Shown piece by piece: positions 60,109-64,000 of a DNA stretch of 64,000 nucleotides. Made by a program: the position numbers and the translations under genes. Every line of letters starts with the position of its first letter. Within the stretch, counting starts at the first letter, position 1. Under the pieces are notes generated by a model, which did not search any database, was not told where the DNA came from, and saw only the letters and a program-made list of their open reading frames with translations. The DNA lies in assembly GCF_000212395.1 (NCBI RefSeq), contig NC_015499.1:647501-711500 (forward strand), in the 5' to 3' direction. This DNA is from Thermodesulfobium narugense DSM 14796. GTDB lineage: Bacteria > Thermodesulfobiota > Thermodesulfobiia > Thermodesulfobiales > Thermodesulfobiaceae.

Positions 60109-63100
60109 TTGCCTAAAAGGACGGATATAAAAAAGATTTTGATTATTGGTTCAGGGCCTATAATAATTGGGCAAGCATGTGAGTTTGATTATTCAGGGAC
60201 CCAAGCAATCAAAGCCTTAAAGCAGGAAGGATATGAGGTAGTTTTGGTAAATTCTAATCCTGCTACAATTATGACTGATCCTGAAATGGCAGATCATACT
60301 TATATTGAACCAATTACTCCTCAAGTTGTAACAAAAGTTATTAAGAAGGAACGACCAGATGCAATATTGCCAACATTGGGCGGTCAAACTGCTTTAAATG
60401 TTGCTGTAAATCTTGCAGAAGCTGGAATTTTGGAAAAATACAATGTGGAAATGTTGGGTGTAAATACTGATGCAATAAAAAAGGGCGAAGATAGGCTTTT
60501 ATTTAGAGAAACTATGAAAGAAATAGGTGTAGATCTTCCTAAAAGCGGAATTGCTCATAGTTTGAATGAGGCAGAGAAAATTGCTTTTGAACTTGGATTT
60601 CCTTTAATTATAAGACCTTCATTTACGCTTGGAGGAACGGGAGGAGGTATAGCTTATAACTTCGACGATCTAAGATATCATGTATCTAATGGCCTGGATC
60701 TAAGTATGATACATCAGGTTTTGATTGAAGAATCAGTTCTTAACTGGAAAGAATTTGAATTAGAAGTAATGAGAGATAAAAAGGATAACGTTGTAATAAT
60801 TTGTTCTATAGAAAATTTTGATCCGATGGGCATTCATACGGGTGATAGCATCACTGTAGCGCCTATTCAAACCTTAACGGATAAGGAATATCAAGTCTTA
60901 AGAGATATGTCTATAAAAGTTATTAGGAAAATTGGTGTTGATACTGGTGGTTCTAATATTCAATTTGCAATGAATCCTAAAGATGGTCGTATCGTTATCA
61001 TTGAAATGAATCCTCGTGTTTCGCGAAGTTCTGCTCTTGCCTCAAAGGCCACCGGCTTTCCAATTGCAAAAATTGCTGCTCTTCTTGCTGTTGGTTATAC
61101 TCTTGATGAAGTTACCAATGATATTACCAAAAAGACTCCAGCTTCTTTCGAGCCAACTCTTGATTACGTTGTTGTAAAGATACCCAGATGGGATTTTGAA
61201 AAATTTCATGGGGCACCAAGAGTTTTGGATACTCAGATGAAATCTGTGGGCGAAGCAATGGCTATAGGTAGAAATTTTAAAGAAGCTTTTCAAAAGGCAA
61301 TTCGTTCGCTTGAAAATGGTAGAAGAGGTTTTGGTTTCGATGGAAAAGATGCTGATTTGATGAATTTAACAGAAGAAGAACTTATAAGAGAACTTAGGAC
61401 TCCTAAGGATAATAGAATTTTTACAATTCACAGATTGTTAGAAATTGGAGTAGGCGTAGATAGATTAAATGAACTAACTGGCATTGATAAGTGGTTTTTA
61501 AAAGAACTTGAAGAGATAGTTCTGACTGGCAAGGAATTTATGAATAGAAATTTGTATTCTATAAATAAAGACGAAATGTTCAGTTTGAAAAGAGATGGTT
61601 TTTCCGACTTTCAAATAGGATTTCTTACTAAATCAAGTGAAGAAGAGGTTACAAAATATAGAAAAAAACTTGGTATTTTCCCTGTTTATAAGACGGTTGA
61701 TACCTGTTCGGCTGAGTTTGAATCATTTACCCCCTACCATTATTCTACTTATGATCAAGAAAATGAATTAATACCCATTGATAATAAAGAATCGGTAATT
61801 ATTTTGGGAGCAGGTCCTAATAGAATTGGGCAGGGTATTGAATTTGATTATTGTTGTGTTCATGCAGTAGATTCAACTAAAAAGTTAGGGAAAGCTGCAA
61901 TAATGGTTAACTGTAATCCTGAAACTGTGTCAACGGACTATGATACGTCTGATCAACTTTTGTTTGAGCCCTTAACATTTGAGGACGTAATAAATATTGT
62001 TGAGAAAATTAGACCGCTTGGAACTTTAATACAATTTGGAGGTCAAACTCCTTTAAAACTCGCTAAATCGTTTGAAAAACTTAATGTTCCAATTCTTGGT
62101 ACCTCTCCTGAGGCAATTGATATGGCTGAAGATAGAGAACGTTTTGACTTATTTTTGGAGAAATTAAAAATATTTAGACCAGCAGCTGGTATAGCCAAGT
62201 CTCCAGATGAAGCGTTAAGAGTTGCAAGAAGTCTTGGATATCCAGTTTTAGTAAGACCTTCGTATGTCTTGGGTGGTAGGGCTATGGAGATAGTTTATGA
62301 TGACAACGATCTAATGGAATATATTAAGAAAGCTGTTGAGGTTTCTGAAGCGAAACCGGTTCTTATTGATAGATTTTTGGAAGATGCAATAGAAATTGAT
62401 GTTGACGCCCTTTGTGATGGAGATGAAGTTTTTATAGGTGGTATTATGGAACATATTGAAGAGGCAGGGATTCATTCTGGCGATTCAGCATGTGTATTGC
62501 CAACTTTTAGTTTGACAAAAGAAGAGTTAACAGAACTATCTAGAATTACAAGAGAGATAGCCTTGAAACTAGGAGTAAAGGGTTTAATAAACATTCAATA
62601 CGCCATTAGAGATAAAATATATGTTCTTGAAGTAAATCCAAGAGCTTCTAGAACAGTACCGTTTGTAAGCAAAACCATAGGTATTCCTCTAGCAAAGCTT
62701 GCAACTCAAATATCCCTTGGCAAAAAAATAAAAGATTTCAATATTAAAGAAAGGTTAGATTTGCCTTACATTGCTGTAAAGGAAGCTGTATTGCCGTTTG
62801 GAAGATTTTCTGGTGTAGATACAATTTTGGGTCCAGAGATGAAATCTACAGGTGAGGTAATGGGCATTGATTTTGAATTTGGAAAGGCATATGCAAAAGC
62901 ACAAATTGCTGCAGGAGAAGAGCTGCCACTAAGAGGAAATGTTTTTGTTAGTGTTTCGAATAAGCATAAAAGAAATATAGTTTTTATTGTTAAGAGCCTT
63001 GTGAATATGGGCTTTAATATATTTGCTACTCAAGGTACTGCTAAGGTTTTGAAATTTAATGGTATAAAGGTTAATGAGGTAAAAAAAGCTAGCGAGGACG

Positions 63101-63339
63101 GCTTTACAATTCTTGATATGATAAAAGATAACCAAATCCAGCTTATTATTAATACCCCTTCTGGTAAAGGTGCAAGAAAGGATGATTATAAGATAAGAAG
63201 GATGGCACTTTTACATCATATACCTACTATCACAACTATCGCGGGAGCTGCTGCAACAGTTAACGCCATTGAAGCTCTAAAGAATTCTGAAATAGAAGTA
63301 AAATCTATACAAGATTTTTACAAAATTTTAAACAGTTAA
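60109..63339 (+). CDS. carB: Carbamoyl-phosphate synthase large subunit
   Basis: Makes carbamoyl phosphate from bicarbonate, ammonia and two ATP for pyrimidine (and arginine) synthesis. The 1076-residue protein is full length with two homologous ATP-grasp halves: '[26 protein letters not shown]' opens the first and '[23 protein letters not shown]' the second. Nucleotide-binding loops are '[16 protein letters not shown]' and '[15 protein letters not shown]'. The C-terminal MGS-like allosteric domain (about 940-1076) contains '[19 protein letters not shown]' and '[33 protein letters not shown]'. Start TTG 60109 with AAGGATG upstream. Confidence 0.96.
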   Translation: MPKRTDIKKILIIGSGPIIIGQACEFDYSGTQAIKALKQEGYEVVLVNSNPATIMTDPEMADHTYIEPITPQVVTKVIKKERPDAILPTLGGQTALNVAVNLAEAGILEKYNVEMLGVNTDAIKKGEDRLLFRETMKEIGVDLPKSGIAHSLNEAEKIAFELGFPLIIRPSFTLGGTGGGIAYNFDDLRYHVSNGLDLSMIHQVLIEESVLNWKEFELEVMRDKKDNVVIICSIENFDPMGIHTGDSITVAPIQTLTDKEYQVLRDMSIKVIRKIGVDTGGSNIQFAMNPKDGRIVIIEMNPRVSRSSALASKATGFPIAKIAALLAVGYTLDEVTNDITKKTPASFEPTLDYVVVKIPRWDFEKFHGAPRVLDTQMKSVGEAMAIGRNFKEAFQKAIRSLENGRRGFGFDGKDADLMNLTEEELIRELRTPKDNRIFTIHRLLEIGVGVDRLNELTGIDKWFLKELEEIVLTGKEFMNRNLYSINKDEMFSLKRDGFSDFQIGFLTKSSEEEVTKYRKKLGIFPVYKTVDTCSAEFESFTPYHYSTYDQENELIPIDNKESVIILGAGPNRIGQGIEFDYCCVHAVDSTKKLGKAAIMVNCNPETVSTDYDTSDQLLFEPLTFEDVINIVEKIRPLGTLIQFGGQTPLKLAKSFEKLNVPILGTSPEAIDMAEDRERFDLFLEKLKIFRPAAGIAKSPDEALRVARSLGYPVLVRPSYVLGGRAMEIVYDDNDLMEYIKKAVEVSEAKPVLIDRFLEDAIEIDVDALCDGDEVFIGGIMEHIEEAGIHSGDSACVLPTFSLTKEELTELSRITREIALKLGVKGLINIQYAIRDKIYVLEVNPRASRTVPFVSKTIGIPLAKLATQISLGKKIKDFNIKERLDLPYIAVKEAVLPFGRFSGVDTILGPEMKSTGEVMGIDFEFGKAYAKAQIAAGEELPLRGNVFVSVSNKHKRNIVFIVKSLVNMGFNIFATQGTAKVLKFNGIKVNEVKKASEDGFTILDMIKDNQIQLIINTPSGKGARKDDYKIRRMALLHHIPTITTIAGAAATVNAIEALKNSEIEVKSIQDFYKILNS

Positions 63340-63384
63340 TTAAGAATTAAATTTTATATGTATAAATTTATTTTGAGATTTTTC

Positions 63385-63413
63385 TTGACTTTATTCAAAT
63401 ATTTTTTTAAAAT
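63385..63413 (+). promoter_or_regulatory. Promoter for tRNA-Met and probably tilS
   Basis: TTGACT (63385-63390), a 17-base spacer and TAAAAT (63408-63413) lie 16 bases before the tRNA. This is a near-consensus arrangement, like those before the other two tRNA clusters. Confidence 0.65.
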
Positions 63414-63429
63414 AATCTTGCTTTTATGT

Positions 63430-63504
63430 GGCGGCGTAGCTCAGAGGCAGAGCAAGCGGTTCATACCCGCTGTGTCAGTGGTTCAAATCCACTCGCCGCT
63501 ACCA
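63430..63504 (+). tRNA. tRNA-Met (CAT), elongator
   Basis: A 75-base cloverleaf. GGCGGCG pairs with CGCCGCT (G-T at the end). The anticodon stem AGCGG/CCGCT encloses TTCATAC with anticodon CAT. The T-arm is CAGTGGTTCAAATCCACTC, the discriminator is A and CCA is encoded. It lacks the three G-C pairs of initiator tRNA. The GGCGG...CCGCT acceptor and TTCATAC loop match Bacillus-type elongator tRNA-Met rather than lysidine-modified tRNA-Ile. Confidence 0.93.
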
Positions 63505-63511
63505 TTTTTTT

Positions 63512-64000
63512 ATGTATATTAAAACTGAAATAGACAAAATCATTTGCCATATCGATAGTGTTTTAAATAACTACAATCTCAAATTTTCAAATCCATGCAT
63601 AGCTATTTCAGGTGGAGCTGATTCTGTCTTTCTGACTTATATACTTTCAAGACTTAAATCTAAAGACGACTTTATATTACTTCACTTTGATCATGGATGG
63701 AGAAAAAAGGATCTAATTCTTGAAAGGAATTTGATAATTAATTATGCAGAAAAATATAATTTTAGAATTATTTTTGGCTCTTCGGGAAATACTGGGAGTT
63801 TAAATGAAGAAGATGCAAGAAAAAGAAGATTTGCTTTTTTTTGTAACATTATGGATAAGATAAATTCAAATGTTTTATTTACAGGACACAATTTGAATGA
63901 TAGGTTTGAGACATTTTTGTGGAATATTTGTCGTGGAACAGGAATTAGGGGGATTCTATCTTTGAAAGAAATAAGACAATTTGGGAAAATAAATATTATT
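63512..64000 (+). CDS. tilS: tRNA(Ile)-lysidine synthase, N-terminal part
   Basis: TilS converts the CAU anticodon of a minor tRNA-Ile to lysidine-AU so it reads AUA. The 163 visible residues run off the right edge. The PP-loop is 'IAISGGADSVFLTY' (residues about 32-45), then 'LLHFDHGWR', 'EEDARKRRFAFF' and 'LFTGHNLNDRFETFLWNICRGTGIRGI', all in the family order. The ATG is only seven bases, all T, after the CCA end of tRNA-Met, leaving no room for a Shine-Dalgarno other than within the tRNA. Confidence 0.9.
   Translation, partial: MYIKTEIDKIICHIDSVLNNYNLKFSNPCIAISGGADSVFLTYILSRLKSKDDFILLHFDHGWRKKDLILERNLIINYAEKYNFRIIFGSSGNTGSLNEEDARKRRFAFFCNIMDKINSNVLFTGHNLNDRFETFLWNICRGTGIRGILSLKEIRQFGKINII

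Noticed and set aside
63343-63372. AT-rich imperfect palindrome after carB as a terminator
   Set aside because: The arms are A/T only with a bulge and no clean T-run follows; too weak to call.
63430-63504. The CAT tRNA as tRNA-Ile2, the substrate of the adjacent TilS
   Set aside because: The acceptor stem, the TTCATAC loop and the CCGCT end match Bacillus-type elongator tRNA-Met; typical tRNA-Ile2 has a CTCATAA loop. Adjacency to tilS alone is not enough.
1-64000. CRISPR arrays, insertion sequences and rRNA genes
   Set aside because: No regularly spaced repeats, transposase motifs or rRNA-like stretches were seen on reading the window.

Overview
This 64 kb window is AT-rich chromosomal DNA from a bacterium with a dense, mostly plus-strand gene arrangement. 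It carries about 59 protein genes (two of them broken and two cut by the window edges) and five tRNA genes with encoded CCA ends. There is no rRNA, CRISPR array or recognisable insertion sequence. Gene order is Firmicutes-like: DUF881-sbp-ftsA-ftsZ, DUF1292-mltG, pheS-pheT-cvpA-polX, uppS-cdsA-dxr-rseP-ispG-proS, and pyrR-pyrB-pyrC-carA-carB. A probable outer-membrane beta-barrel beside ftsZ points to a diderm envelope. Together with low GC, hydrogenase maturation genes and DnaE-type replication, this suggests a deep-branching, possibly anaerobic and thermophilic diderm such as a Thermodesulfobium-like organism. That placement is inference and no search was run.

Layout. 1-5 kb: division genes (sbp, ftsA, ftsZ), a predicted beta-barrel and an LCP cell-wall ligase. 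5-6.1 kb: prfA on the minus strand. 6.1-18.4 kb: a tightly packed wall and shape cluster (DUF1292, mltG, SPOR protein, mreBCD, PBP2, minCDE, rodA) running on into an EamA transporter, a DinG-type helicase and an AMMECR1 protein. 18.4-33.3 kb: pheST, cvpA, a polX homologue, dnaE, hisZ-hisG-hisD, a NUDIX hydrolase and xerD. 33.3-37.1 kb: proline catabolism (P5C dehydrogenase, proline dehydrogenase) and a branched-chain amino-acid-type binding lipoprotein. 37.1-41.8 kb: an accessory segment bounded by tRNA-Gly/tRNA-Arg and tRNA-Glu/tRNA-Val. It holds a decayed dienelactone hydrolase, a metallo-beta-lactamase-fold protein, an MFS carrier and a frameshifted chromate transporter. 41.8-51.4 kb: rpoD, isoprenoid, phospholipid and site-2-protease genes, proS and PBP1A. 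51.4-56 kb (minus strand): argS, a membrane zinc-ribbon protein, an M48 protease, hypA and hypB. 56-63.3 kb: the pyrimidine operon. 63.4 kb to the end: tRNA-Met directly abutting tilS.

How the genes work together. Most of the window builds and divides the cell. FtsA/FtsZ place the ring and MinCDE positions it. MreBCD, RodA and PBP2 elongate the wall, while PBP1A and MltG polymerise and cut it. UppS (with Dxr and IspG upstream in isoprenoid supply) makes the lipid carrier, and LCP attaches polymers. The remainder supplies nucleotides, histidine, charged tRNAs and DNA synthesis.

Best candidates for a second look: a PolX homologue whose polymerase catalytic aspartates appear lost while its PHP nuclease site is intact; a shared C-terminal LPQR tail, encoded by identical codons, on two cell-wall proteins; a chromate transporter split at a six-G tract in a way compatible with -1 frameshifting; and a tilS gene whose start lies seven T residues after a tRNA 3' end. 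Translation starts are unusual: about a quarter of the genes appear to start with TTG.
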